A stretch of 64,000 nt of DNA from Imbricaverruca yamaguchii (lineage: Eukaryota; Arthropoda; Thecostraca; Neoverrucidae). Positions within the stretch are counted from its first letter, which is position 1; every line of letters starts with the position of its first letter. Both the position numbers and the translations under genes were made by a program. This document shows, in pieces, positions 12,300 through 24,599 of the stretch. The notes beneath the pieces were generated by a model, which ran no database searches, was not told where the DNA came from, and worked only from the letters and a program-made list of their open reading frames with translations. The DNA lies in assembly GCA_034440575.1 (NCBI GenBank), contig JAOTOL010001142.1, positions 86,001-150,000 of the forward strand, in the 5' to 3' direction.

Positions 12300-14003
12300 C
12301 GACACACTCGTGGCCGGGACCATGCCAATTCCGCCGAGTTGGAAACTTTATTTTTGCCACTGTTCGCATTTTTCTAAGTTTTCTCCTTTATGTTTTCGAC
12401 CCAGACAAAGAAATCATTTGAGCCGACACATCCATTGCAAAACCATCGGTTGGCCCTTCTGGGAATCTCGAGAGCTGACCTCGGACATTTGGCCGTGGCC
12501 GGAGAGGCACTTACCCAGTGTTAAACATTCTTGCCCTTCCCTGCGCCATTGGGTACAGACGGATTTTTCAGACTGTTGTAGAAAAAAGATAAAATAGGAA
12601 AACGATTACACCAATCGATGTCTGTGATCCGTCGTGCATTTCAGTTTGCTTGGTGTCGTGCGTGGCGACTAACCAGTCTCGGCGATCACAGTGACTTCAT
12701 CAATGCACCAGTGAACATTGTTTTCGATGTCCCCCGCTTTTGTGAAAGCTGTGTCCCTTCCCCGACCCTGAACTCTTCTCCACCACTACTTCGGATTCGC
12801 CCCTCCCCAATGTTAGCCATCAAAGAAATACTTCCACCCATTGTCATCACATTTCAGGTCTGTTGTGCTCGGGTGCTCCATCGAGGTCGGTGTGTTTTAG
12901 CCTGCGTACGGGCGCTGAAACATTTTGTTAAGCCGTTGTGTGTTTATTGCTGTTGGAGTGGGGGGAAGGTGTGTGTGACGGTGACGATAGACACGAGCCC
13001 ACTGTATGACACTAGTCACATGCTATGACTCATGTGTTTTTATGTTGGCGCTCACTGTGCACTGCTGTTACTCATGTGATTTCACATGTTGGGCGATTTT
13101 GCCTTTTAGTGATGATGCTGAATAACATTAGCATCGTAAAATAAAAATAACATTTCTGAGATCTGAAAATGAAGTTGGAGAAGTCCGATTAGTTTTTTTT
13201 TTGTGGGTGGAGGGGGTCTATTGCATTGACACTTCGGCCCCCCGATGTTTTTCAAAAATCGACACCCCTGATTGCGTTTATTCATGTGTGTGATCTGTTG
13301 TGCATTTTAGTTTGCTTCGTGTCGTGCGTGGTAACTGACTAGACTCGGCAATCACGATGACTACATCAATGCACGTGCTTGATCAGAGGACATTGTTTTT
13401 GATTGCTATGATTTTGTGGAAGCTGTGCCCCCTTCCCGACCCTGAACTTGCCTAACCAAAACTTTGGCTTCGCCCTTCCTAATGTTATGCACCGAGGAAA
13501 TGCCTTCACCCGTCGTCATCGCAGTTCAGTCCTGCTGTGCTCCGATGCTCCATCAAGGCCGGTGTGTTTTAGCCTGCATATGGGCGCATACATATTTTAC
13601 TTAAGCCGTTGTGTTTTTGGTGTGAGTGGAGTGAGGGGGATGACGGTGACGTTGAGGATATAGATGACGTTTACGATGACGATGGACCCGAGTCCACTGT
13701 ATGACACTAGTCGCATGCTATAACTCACAGTTTTTATGTTGATATGCACTGTGCATTGATCTTTTGTTTATGTGGTTTCACCTGTTACTGGACGATTTTC
13801 CCGTTGGCGAAGATGTTGAATAAACATAAACATACACATCGTCAAACACAAATCAGAATTATTGAGGTCTGAAAATATAGTGTGCGAAATCCGATGAGTT
13901 TTTTTTTTGGTGGGGGAGGGGGAGGGGGTCTGATACACTTCGCCCCCCCCAATGGTTTTCACAAATCGACACCCCTGGATGACGATGACGATGACGGTGA
14001 CGG

Positions 14004-14070
<67 letters not shown>

Positions 14071-14385
14071 AGATCCGAGCCCACTGTATGATACTGCAGT
14101 CGCATGCTATTACTCAGAGCTGTTATGCTGACATGTACTGCGCACTGCTCTTTTAATTATGTGACTTGATCAGTTATGGGACGAATTTCCCCGTTGGTGA
14201 GGATGCTGAATAACATATACATACACATCGTAGAATAAAAACTCAGAATTTCTGAGATCTGAAAATAGAGTGGGCGAAATCCGATGTTTTTTTTGTTTTG
14301 TTTTTTTGGGTGGGGGTGGAGGGGGGGGTCTAGTGCGTTGACACTTCGCCCCCCCCAATGTTTTTCAAAAATCGACACCCATGGT
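12300..14385 (+). repeat. Composite repeat copy II, 3' block with tandem end modules
   Basis: The first part (12,300-13,272) matches copies I and III. A module of about 290 bp is then repeated in tandem. It starts near CACTGTATGACACT and ends in a T-run, a G-run, a C-run and ATCGACACCC. Its copies lie at 12,987-13,272, 13,683-13,978 and 14,072-14,385, with a fourth at 19,446-19,745. A GATGAC-type tract precedes each. The frame at 13,448-13,663 is mirrored at 19,169 and in inverse at 3,506, but there is no evidence that it is translated. Confidence 0.65.
13978..14070 (+). repeat. (GATGAC)n microsatellite
   Basis: About 15 units with a few GACGGT variants near the start. It reads as poly-Asp in one frame. 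Same internal position in the composite repeat as the tract at 1,496-1,635. Confidence 0.9.
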
Positions 14386-14389
14386 TATG

Positions 14390-15115
14390 GATCGTTATGT
14401 TTGTGCTTAAATGCTCCAAAATGGACACCAATGATGTTTTAGACATTACTAATGATGCAACATAGATTCTAGACCAGGCATTTAACCTCAAGTCACCTAT
14501 ATAGCAGCACTTTATCGGGTCATTACTTGCTCCAGTTACCGGAGCCGGGCCGCCCATCCGACAGCTCCATTGGGCGGCTCGGCGCAATCGGCTCCGGAAA
14601 GAAAGGAGTGAAGTACATGAATACAGTATTGAAATGCTTAGGTACACAATGACAAGCAGTAGTTTTCAAGATGTGTAGGGAGTAACATGCAAAGTGACAT
14701 CAATCGCATGACGGTCATTTGGATTTGTCCACATCCCGATTGACCAAGCTTGGTTCCATTAACCTGTTATGAACTTGACCTCGCTGACCAAACATGACTT
14801 TGAAACTATATAGCGTAACAATACACATAAAATAAATCGTGAATGTCGCCAAGAACACTTCCCCCTTGCCAATATACGGGAAGCGCATGAGCGCCGATTT
14901 GTGTGAGGCTGCGAATTTAAAAAAAAACTTTTACCCATAGCTCGAAAAACAATTTCGGACAATTTCCGTTGTCTGGCTGTAAGCAACGCGCAGGTCATTT
15001 CTAAGCAAATACGCAAAGAATGGCGTAAATCGGCCGGTAAAATCTGGAGTTGTGTGCGAAAAACCGGAGGGTGGGCGGAATTGCCCCTCCCACTCCAGGG
15101 TGCGTGCTAACCTAC
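14390..15115 (-). repeat. About 730-bp dispersed element, copy 1
   Basis: Almost the whole stretch is the inverse of 46,600-47,345. Shared landmarks include the GGGCGGCTCGGCGCAATCGG/GCGCTGAGCCGCCC segment, ACTCCTTTCTTTGCG or its complement, GACCAAGCTTGGTTC, the segment around TATACGGGAAG, and a terminal CACCCTCCGGTTTT/CTCCAGATTT segment. No open frame is conserved between copies, so this is a non-autonomous repeat of unknown class. Confidence 0.7.
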
Positions 15116-15599
15116 GCTAACGTCCCATTGGAGATATAAGCATGGATTGATAATCAAATGAGGTATTTCGATAGATGGAAAATTTTGTTGTTCTTTTTGT
15201 GGAAAGATAATTGTCTAAATTAAGATGCCTAGGAATAAAATGTGAACAAAGGTGCATATTGAAGTATATGTCTGTCCTTATTTTCAGTCTGGATTCTCCA
15301 TCTCAACCTTCTCCTGAAGGAGTGGCTTCTGCCTCCAGCCTCTCCTGTCTCGATCTTATGCCTGCACCAGAAGTTGGCTTCAGCCCAGCCTCTGCCTGCC
15401 GAGATCCAGAGTTGCACCACCCTAATGAGACTGAGATCACCTTGCTTGCTGTCATTCCATGTAAGGAGTTCACAGTAACAATTGTTTGAATAATGATTAT
15501 CTTGGAGACAACTGGTAACGTGGTCAGGTAAACAGCAGGTCAGGGTTTTTACACTATGGAAAGAGTGGGCATACAACATACAACAAATATGTTTGACTT
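15116..15599. other. No gene seen
   Basis: Two overlapping frames of 92 and 116 codons lie on opposite strands at about 15,211-15,579 (Pro/Ser-rich on plus). Neither has a known motif or clear splice sites. I do not call a gene. Confidence 0.35.
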
Positions 15600-16440
15600 T
15601 ACTTATGGGGCCCCCAAGAATCGCATAGAGCTCCGGAAAAATGCGCTAGTCTCCCTGGAAGTCTAGTTTGGACCCCAATAATCGCTAATTGGTTGGTTGA
15701 ATATTGGTTTTGCGACACGTCGACTGTTGAATCATGTAGCGTCGCCAATCTCTCACGCCGATTGGCCGCGGGCGAAGAGTAGCGACAGGTGGACTCGAAC
15801 CCCAAATAATCGCACCGGGGCCCCGAAAAATCACATCGGGTCAAAATGGTCGCGCACGGGCTTCTCAAAAGGACGCTGGGACCTCAAAAGTTCCTACCTG
15901 GCCCGCTGAAAACCACGCTGGGACTCAAAAGAGTCGTACTGGTGATAAAGAAAATGACGATGAAGACCACAAACGGCCGGGCCGGAACCCCTAAAAGTCA
16001 CGCTTAGCCTGCTCTACCAAGAATTCTCAACATTCCATCGGTAATCCAAAAAATTAATGTCGGTAATCCAAGGCATACCGAGTTTCGCAATAAGCGACAG
16101 ATCCTTCAAATATACTCTGCAGCACGAAATAAACAAACCGGAAGCGACAAATAAAAGCATAACGGAGACCTTCAAGGCACATCAGGGTCATTAGATTGCA
16201 CGGGGCCCCAACAAGGGAATTGATCGTAAACAAGGAACAAAAATACCGGGCAATAAATCAAACATCTTCGAAATTCTCTTCGAAAACGCGCCGATAACTT
16301 AAAAATACTATCTGTGTATGAGAAGCAACAATGCTCTAAAACGATCAGGGTCTCAAACGTGTACCGAGTCCCTAACAAAAATCTGCTGGAGCTCTAAAAC
16401 ACATACATAGAAGAAAAACGCAACGGGTAAAACATGCAGA
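15600..16440 (+). repeat. Degenerate short-period array (composite repeat copy III, left part)
   Basis: Same style as 1-410: repeated gggxCCxxAAAAxTCGCxC text, for example ggggccccgaaaaatcacatcggg and gggacctcaaaagttcctacctggcc. Units are too diverged for a precise period. A fragment of the second SINE family is embedded at 15,690-15,795. Confidence 0.5.
15690..15795 (-). mobile_element. tRNA-derived SINE family 2, truncated copy
   Basis: Matches the fuller copy at 26,290-26,454 over the tail and body (TGAATCATGTAGCGTCGCCA, then CACGCCGATTGG) and stops within box B (complement of GACTCGAAC). The box A half is missing. Confidence 0.7.
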
Positions 16441-16615
16441 CACCTAGGTAGGGTCACGGCTCGGTACCCAATCTGAAAGCTTATTTAACCAAAGAAATGA
16501 GGTGCATGAAAACTCAGTGTGTCTCTGGATTTCTTAATCAGGGGAAATGTGGGAAGAAGAGAACTAATACATCGAATTAAATGTATCGATTATTTTTTCA
16601 AGCGAGTCGTCATAC

Positions 16616-17130
16616 CAGCCACAGTGGACAGTGGACAGTGGACGATGTGCTCCGCGCCCTGATCCGCCACAGTAGACGGTGTGCTCCGCGGCCCCGGTCC
16701 GCTACAATGGGCGGTGTATTCCACGACCCTGATCCGCCACAGTGGACGGTTTGCTTCGCGATCCTGATCCACCACAGTAGATGATGTACTCCGCGGCCGT
16801 GTTCCGCCGCAGTGGACACTATGCTTCGGAGCCCTCATCCGTGATAGTAGGTGTGCCACGCGGCCCCGATTCACCATAGTGGGTGGAATACTCCGCGACC
16901 CTGGTCTGCCACATTTGATGATGTACTCTGCGGCCCTAGTCAACCATAGTGGACGGTGTGCTCCACGACTCCGTTCCGTTACGATGGACCATGTGCTCCG
17001 CGGCACCGGTCCGCCAGAGTGGATGGTGTGCTTCGCGGCCCTGGTCCGCCATAGTAGAATGTGTACTCAACAGCCCCGGTCCGCCACAGTGGACGATGTA
17101 CTCTGCGACCTTGGCCGGCCACAGTGGACG
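16616..17130. repeat. 35-bp minisatellite array B, about 15 units
   Basis: Same unit family as array A (CCACAGTGGACGGTGTGCTC core) but more diverged, with many A/T substitutions. It is flanked on the right by the same middle block as array A, so the two arrays are parts of two copies of one larger repeat. Confidence 0.88.
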
Positions 17131-17139
17131 TCAGAGTTG

Positions 17140-18775
17140 AAAAACTGGCTTTTCCTGGAATTTTGCCATCCATAGCATTATCCTCTTCACAAAACTATCC
17201 TCAATTTTGTTTCCTCCATATGTTTTCAATTTGGATGTCTGATGGCGTTGTTCGATAGCACGAATTGCCCTGCGGTAAAGTGCTCAAGATTCACCTGAAA
17301 CTTGAAAGTGAGATTCTGATGGCAATATTTCAAGGAAAATATCCCCTCCGTATTCCACAACTCAGAAATTGTCCTCTCCTCATCTAGGATTGCAAAGTAT
17401 AAATTCAACCCTGGTAGACTTGATGTACTCGACGGCCCTGGCCGGTCGAGGTGAACGGTGCGGGATTAGTCGCAGCTTTGCATCAACTTTCCGAACAGTT
17501 TTGTGTGCATTAGTTGTCACTTTCTCCCCACTCTACCGTTCACCTTGCCATTAATGGATACTAATGTCACCCATGCATTAATATTTCCCAATTCGTCACA
17601 GCCATTGAACCTGATTGAGACACAGCTGTTCTTGTTGTGCATTTCGATCAATGAATATTGGTGACATCATAAAAACAAATCGTCAGTAGCGAGACTGACC
17701 TTACTTCCACTAAAGTAATGATTACAGGTACTGACAACAGCGCGACCAGAAGTTATCTTCGGTGCGGTACCCTTGTGGCCCTATTTGTGTCCCCCGCACC
17801 CATATGAAGACTCTTTTGCATGCCATGTGTTTCTACGGTGGAACATCTTGCACCTCTATGCATACTTGTTCTTTATATGCTTTATATTTGCTTCACATAA
17901 TAAGGTCCAGTCACACGGAGTCGGGTTATCTCGGATCATTGTTTGTTCACACAATGTCATGGTGTACTACGTCGGTGGCTCTTAAACCGAATTGAAATTT
18001 CAATTCACAAGGAACAGTAGCGTTCGGCATAATACGACATTGCAGGTACAATATCGCCCGTCGCCGCTGCTGACGCGCATACAAATACCATCTCCACACC
18101 AAGGATGGCAATGTAGAATATGCATAATACTTGACCTGACCTGGACACAAATTTTAAAGCATAATGTCTATATCATTCTTGTATCATGTTCTGCACGAAA
18201 CGTGTTGTCCTTACTGCGATAAGAAGAGAGAATTTGACCTGATCTTCGCTTAGTAACCTTGACCTTCATTATAATTGAGATAAAGCAAAAGTTATTAGAT
18301 TTCATGAAATAATATTATAATGTGCATTTGGTGTTGCAATGCTTCAACTACCGCGAATGGTGGCATTTTGAAGATGTGGGAATATTATCCTCCTTGATCC
18401 TCCATCCTCCATTTTGAACATTTTCCTCCATCTTTAAAAACAGCATAGACAATCATTATAAGAATGGAGGGCTTGCTTTTCAGTATTGCAGGGAGGGCTG
18501 GTTGACAGATTTGGTGGGCAACTGGTTCAGTGTACAGAGTGCACAGGCCCTTGTGGCTCATAGTTGCACTAATCTTTTATGTCTTTATGTCTTTATGATC
18601 CGTCCAAAATCAATTTCAAGGGGAATTAGAAATCAAATTGGTGAATGAGGTCAAGAAGGTAAATATGGTGGGTCCAAGCAAAACCAAAGGTATAAAAAAA
18701 ACTTCGCACTTAACGTTTTGGAGGGAAAGGATTACAAGTACCAACAGGGTTGCAGTAAAAATGTTCCTGTTGCGA
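17140..18775 (+). repeat. Composite repeat copy III, middle block
   Basis: Homologous to 11,116-12,299 in the same orientation. It carries an extra CR1-tail insertion at 18,401-18,595 that copy II lacks. No gene seen. Confidence 0.6.
18401..18595 (+). mobile_element. CR1-like LINE, solo 3' end
   Basis: About 195 bp matching the 3' end of the CR1-like element at 62,770-62,940 (AACAGCATAGACAATCAT, GGCTCATAGTTGCACT). It ends in repeated TTTATGTC, a CR1-like tandem tail. Flanking TGATCC (18,395-18,400 and 18,596-18,601) is the apparent target-site duplication. Copy II of the host repeat shows an uninterrupted equivalent site near 12,115. Confidence 0.75.
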
Positions 18776-19745
18776 CACACCTGGTGCGGGGACCTTTCCA
18801 TGTCCACCGATTTGAAAACTGTTGATTTCTGATACTATTCCCATTTCCCGAAGTTTTGTACTTTATATTTCCGACTCTAGAGCAAAGAAGCCATACGAAC
18901 CGACCATTCTAACTTTTCGGACTCCTTGGCCGTGATCCGAGAGGCGTGCGCCCAGTGTGGCCTACTCTTGCAATTGGTTTCGCCATTGGGTACGGGTGGA
19001 GTTTTTAAACTGTTGTAAAAATAAATAGTAGAACGATTGCGCTGATTAATGCCTGTAATCCGGTGTGCATTTTAGTTTGCTTGATGTCGTGTGTGGTGAT
19101 TGACTAGACTGGGCGATCACGATGACTACATCAATGCACATGCTTGAATCAGAGGACATTGCTTTCGATTGCTATGCTTTTGTGGAAGCTATGCCCCCTT
19201 CCCGTCCCTGAACTCGCCCCACCAAAACTTTGGCTTCGCCATTCCTGATGTTAAGCACCGAGGAAATACCTTCACCCGTCGTAATCACAGTTCAGGCCTG
19301 CTGTGCTCCAATGCTCCATCGAGGCCGGTGTGTTTTAGCCTGCATATGGACGCATACATATTTAATTTAAGCTGGTGTGTGTTTGCTGGTGTATGGAGTG
19401 AGGGGAGGGTGACAGTGACGTTGAGGGTATGCATGGCGTTGGCGATGACGATGAACCCGAGTCCACTGTATGACACTGTAGTCGCATGGTATGACTCACA
19501 GTTTTTATGTCAATATGTACTGTGCATTGATCTTTTGTTTATGTGGCTTTACCTGTTACTGGACGATTTTCCCGTTGGCGAGGATGCTGAATGAACATGA
19601 ACATACACATCGTCAAATACAAATCAGAATTATTGAGGTCTGAAAATATAGTGGCCGAAATCCGATTACTTTTTTTAAGGGGGGGGGGGGAGATCAAATA
19701 CAATTCGCCCCCCCCCCAATTATTTTGACAAATCAACACCCCACG
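18776..19745 (+). repeat. Composite repeat copy III, 3' block
   Basis: Matches 411-1,500 and 12,300-13,272, then one end module (19,446-19,745) closing with a G-run, a C-run and ATCAACACCCC. Only a short remnant of the GATGAC tract is present (about 19,444). The 141-codon frame at 19,169-19,594 parallels those in the other copies and lacks independent support. Confidence 0.65.
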
Positions 19746-20839
19746 TGGTACACATGCCGAATACCGCACAAAGTTGGCAAAACGATGATAGAAGTTAGAC
19801 ATTAAAAGCACACTTGCAATATTTTGCAAGATTTTCGCCATTTCTATTTGCTCATCATGAACCCAACATTATTTTCACTACTTATTTTCAAAAGCTATCC
19901 ATAACTTTTCATCTTACAACATTTCATTCCAGGGCTAAAATGCATGGGAGTGGGCGGCGCTCTGTATCTTTTGCCCATGTACCGCTGCTCCAGCCGGGAC
20001 CGGGCGGAATAGGACGCGGGCCGTGCGGCGAGTCGTCCGTCTAGTTACATATATGGAGGTCAATGCCTGATGCCATTGACATAGAGGGCAATGCCTGATG
20101 CTATCAATTCCTGTCGTAGTAAGGGAAAAAGCTATGATGTCATTAAGGCTTCCTGGCAACTTTGATGCTCCTAATATAATGGTATCCTTGGTGTCATTTG
20201 ATGCGCGCTGCCCTGCCAGACATTGGTTCTGCGCAAGAACACCGTATTGGTCTTATATGACTGTGCACTGATTAGCAGGGTGGGAATTAAGGCACTTCTT
20301 AAGAGATTTCATCTCTTAAAACATTTTTGCACTCCGGATTCATACTGGATAGAATGGGCTCCACATGTACTCGACACAAACATACAGAAGGAACAAAAAT
20401 ATCACTAAAAAACTAATACAGGATTGAAGAAAATATCCACCAAACATGTTAGTCTACTTACGGTTACCAAACAACTATACACTTTTCGTACCATCAAGCA
20501 CACAGACAGCAACCGAACACACACACCACACGAAACCACAACCAGCGGAAATGCCGACGACAACGCGCCAAACTTCGCGCCTGCGCACTGAATATAATGG
20601 CCTCCGGTCGCTACAGATTCGGCCGGTGCGTCTCCAGAAACCTGCTTTCGAGCCACCCTATAGTGGGAAAAACTGACCGTTTTAAGAGTCGCTTCCGAAG
20701 TGCAGCGGAGGCCGCCGATCCGAATTTGCTGCGTTAGCATTTTCTGTTACGAAAACTGTTCTTCAACCAATCAATGAAAGGTATTTTTTAAATGACGTGA
20801 TGACCATTAGCAACTTTGAACACATGTTTTGAACACTGA
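19746..20839. other. Intergenic, no gene seen
   Basis: Contains a GC-rich island near 19,935-20,040 and two adjacent repeats of GCAATGCCTGATG-type sequence near 20,058-20,105. A 111-codon minus frame at 20,405-20,740 has no recognisable domain. Confidence 0.35.
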
Positions 20840-21340
20840 ATAGTGTCATGCTGCAAACACAAGACCTTGACTGATCCTTTGCGCACCGCCGTCTATTCCG
20901 ACTGCGTGTGAGGTAGTGGTGTGGGTCCGTATCGTGCAGGGAATTGGCTGCGTATGTAGGTAGGTGTGCACTCTGAGCTGAGGGTGAAGCGTGAATTATT
21001 TGTGTTTTTCATTTTGCCTAGCAGTATGGTGAGACCAGCAGTGAAAGGAAGGCGCATTGCTCCTGTGAGTTATGAGAGACAAAGCTGAGCTGATCACAAC
21101 TCCCTGTCTTGTGGTGCCATCCATTGCTCACTTCTTTGTTTCTATGCTTTGATGTGACCAAAAATGATGTGTATTATGCCTATTACATAGATACTGACTA
21201 GGTACATATGCGTTTCTCGTCGGTTACCGGCAAATAGATTCCATGCATGAAAAATAATATGTGCATGAAAATGTACTCCGGAAGAAATATGTTTCCACTC
21301 CGACTCCAAACCCGGAAAGCAAGTTTCCCACCCTGCTGAT
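20840..21340 (+). repeat. Dispersed repeat, copy 1
   Basis: Direct repeat of 59,885-60,395. Shared landmarks are AAGACCTTGACTGATCCTTT, CTCTGAGCTGAGGGTGAA, GAGACCAGCAGTGAAAG, GTGCCATCCATTG and ATGTCCATGAAAATGTACTC-like text. No frame is kept between the two copies. Confidence 0.7.
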
Positions 21341-21464
21341 TAGTACCTACCTATTGCTTTCTTCAGGAATATCAATTGTAACAGTGTTCATGCAGCTCTT
21401 CTAACTATTTTATTTCATATCATAAGCTGGCAGATTGGCTCAGATGCGGTTCCCGTTGGTTCAG

Positions 21465-21550
21465 TTTGCGGTACCTAGGTAGGTAGGTAGGTAGGTACCT
21501 ACCTAGGTAATATCTCATTGGGCATGTACCTAGGTAGGTACCTACCTTTG
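21465..21550. repeat. CCTA/TAGG palindromic tetranucleotide tract
   Basis: Runs of TAGG switch direction to CCTA several times, making nested palindromes such as GGTACCTACCTAGGT. Similar short tracts occur near 2,255, 3,750, 22,380, 34,690-34,770 and 63,505-63,600. Confidence 0.8.
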
Positions 21551-21559
21551 TAAATATCA

Positions 21560-21603
21560 AGCTGACAGGGTGCTATATATTATTATCTAGCACCCTGTCA
21601 GCT
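21560..21603. other. Perfect 16-bp hairpin
   Basis: AGCTGACAGGGTGCTA at 21,560-21,575 pairs perfectly with 21,588-21,603 across a 12-nt AT-rich loop. Probably the heart of a small MITE. Confidence 0.8.
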
Positions 21604-22929
21604 GATGATGGGTGGGCTGCTAGATATTATTATAGTTTGTATATTCATAATCTCAATGATAAATGTGATTGTTTTCACTGCACTGGATTGTATGAAGTTT
21701 GATGACTGGAAATTGAGAATGGAATGAATCCTGTTCAATCCCCATATGCATGTGGCGTTGCCATTGGTGGTGTGTATAAACATCAGTATGACAATGCAGG
21801 GCTCAAAAATAGTTTAGTGCAGGGCTCAAAAATAGTGCCGTCCTGGCGATAGCGTCGGCGACCAGGTGCGGACTCACCAGGTCACAGTGACAACCAAAAC
21901 CATAATTTTGTTTTCATATGTCCGTCAACATTTGAACGATAAATGACAAAATTAGTCGACGCATCAGATATTTTCATTTAGCAGCAATTGTTTTTTTTCA
22001 GATCAAATGTATACCAGGAGCGCATACCATATATTCCGACCCTCTGACCTACCATGTTTATACTAGAACCTTCCGCCGGCACAGGACGGCGCTCCTCTGA
22101 CAACCACAATGCTAAACCAATCGCATATTTGTGGTCGCCCAAGCGCCGTGCAACGGCGATCCGGCGACCAATGTGGTCGTCGCCTAGGAATCTAGTTGTA
22201 AATGAGGAATGGAAATGAGGCAACTCTTGGTGGCTCGTTGAGCAACCCAGCGTTGAGTCGTCGTTCGAAGATTTGTCGTTTACGGTACTTGTACCTAGAC
22301 ATGATGGTGAATTAATGTCCGGTTTTCATGAATTGATTGTTTGACTGTCTTGATTCATATTGACATTGCCGAAGTAGGTACCTAGTTAGATGACCTTCCT
22401 AGGTACAATGATATGATCATGGCTGGCAGTGTCCAGTGTAAGCATTGACAAGCTTTTTTGTACTTTGGATATGGAATTTTAAGACAAATATAGAAAGTGT
22501 TTCATAATGAGATTAAGATGATGCAGCATGTTGCCTAGCTACCATTTACCTACTACCAGCACAAGTGCATACATACTTTTCAGTTGGTAAGGAAGGTAGG
22601 TAATACAAACATTCATATTTAGCTGGGGAAATATATACTGAATAATAATGTAATATGCCAAAAGCCTAATCTACCATAGCTAGGTGATATTATGCTCTAT
22701 TCCATATATTATTTCAGGCATTTCATTATAACCTAGTATTTTTCTTTCTTGAAAGAAATCTGTCGGAGTCAAACATTCTATCTTTAAAAAAGGAAAAACG
22801 AAACGTTTTCTGCACAAAAAAGAAAGCAACAAAATTATTGGATTAAATTTTGAGCAGGAATGCATGGTTCCATTGTCTTAATCATGTTCAGAAATATCAT
22901 CTCACAATATTGTGTATTATTGTACTTTA
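21604..22929. other. Intergenic, no gene seen
   Basis: A 23-bp tandem duplication of GCAGGGCTCAAAAATAGT lies near 21,797-21,840. It is followed by GC-rich sequence around ggcgaccagg and cggcgacc motifs (21,840-22,200), which looks like an old dispersed repeat. No gene is visible. Confidence 0.35.
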
Positions 22930-23580
22930 AGGTATGCATGAGGCAAGTTTTGCGCACATTTTTCCTCCATGAAGGAAACAATAGGGTAAGGACTGGTTAG
23001 ATTAAGCTTGTCAGTTAAGTTAGAAACACTCCATTTTTTAAAACTTTCAACAAAAGTATCTTCAAAAACAGACTAAGCTAGGCTGTGCTGGCCATGTAGG
23101 TTTAGAAAATGTTTGAGAAGAATTTAAAATGTTCTTTTTGCAATTAATGTATTTTCTTACATGGAAGGCTAGGCTGTGTTAAGTTATGTTATGTTGCATT
23201 TTTTCTTCCTTTTGCACCTTACTTGTATGCTATATTGCCAAACTCCAAGCCCATTTGTTGGTGTTATTTTGCCTGTTAATTGAAAAGTAAGCATATGCAC
23301 AAGAAATTAGTTGTTGCATAATGTTTACCACACTCAGAGATTGCATTGGACAATCAAATTTCAAGAATTCAAAGATTACCTCAAGATGCAGATTTACCTA
23401 ATAATGTTGTCTTGATGTGTAATGTCATTCTGAAAGTAAAAGAAATACCTAGTGTACAATTTTAGGCATTATTGTGCTTTTAGGAATTCACAGGATAGGT
23501 TTAACACACATTTTCCTGCCACAAAGCAGGGGTTGGGGTTTTGTTAGTTTAGGGGTTTTATTAAAAAAATAAAAAAAAAA

Positions 23581-23618
<38 letters not shown>

Positions 23619-23700
23619 TTGGTTTTTTAAATAAAAAAAAAATAAAAAAAAAAAAAATAAGAAATGAGTGGTCGCATCATGTCAACCCAAATAACCCATT
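22930..23700 (+). repeat. AT-rich dispersed repeat, two degenerate copies
   Basis: 22,950-23,310 resembles the inverse of 3,960-4,320: CATTTTTCCTCCAT start, long A/T runs, GGTTAG-like text and a GAAAAGTAAGCAT end. A second degenerate copy at about 23,500-23,690 includes very long A and T runs (23,570-23,660) where base accuracy may be poor. Confidence 0.4.
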
Positions 23701-24599
23701 GTAAAAGGGAGGTCCAATAATTCAAGATTACCCCAATTCATAAATTTAGCACCTTTTGTGGAAACAAAAATAACTTATACTTTTTATGTTTCATTAAATT
23801 AGAAATATTAACATCAGACATTCTATGATAACATCTTTGCTTTACAGAGGAAAAGCATGTGATTACTGATTAGCATGTCTTGTATACAGTCTAAATTGCA
23901 AATTACTGAAGCTCCTCAGATGGTAAGTGGAGGTTTAGATAAAGGTACATATATGGAAAACATTGGAATGCAGAATTGGTGCTGATTTTGTCTGCTTACG
24001 TTACTGTTCTGTACCATCCAGCTTGCCATGCCAGAAGTTGCTGTGCCGTTTCCAATTATTTCAACAACAAAAAAAAGACAGCAACCTAATATGCACACAG
24101 ATTACAGCAGTGATGGTGCCTTTCTTTGTACAGGTTTTATCCAGATGCTTTGAATAGGATATATCTAGGATAGATGGTATTTTTTCACTCTGGCCAGGCA
24201 TGGGTCTTCAGCATACAAATCCAGTGTGAAAAGAATGCATGCATAATATGCTGGATTTTAAATGAAAGTAATCGTACCATAATTATGGTGCACTGTATAA
24301 TCAATGCACAAGCAGAGATGTGTTGAGTTGTTCTTGAAAACAAATGTTTCGTTGACGCATAATTTTTGTCAAGTATCCCTGGATATGTACCATCATTTCA
24401 TTTGTTCTGGAACTATGCTAGATGTGTCTAGAGTAATATGTGTTCTCAACTTGCTTCAACATTGGCAACAACTTAAAACCGGTAAAGTTTGGTTAAATAC
24501 GTTTACTTTCAATATAGCTGTGATGAGCTGTTATGAGCTGCTAAAATATGTCCATGTGCTGTAAGTTTGGTGCTGTGTGTCAAATTTCTGGTGAAATTA
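23701..24599. other. Intergenic, no gene seen
   Basis: AT-rich, with frames below 90 codons and no motifs that I recognise. Confidence 0.4.

Noticed and set aside
13448..13663. Small conserved protein shared by the composite repeat copies
   Set aside because: Frames align between copies only because the DNA is repeated; starts and ends differ and there is no domain.
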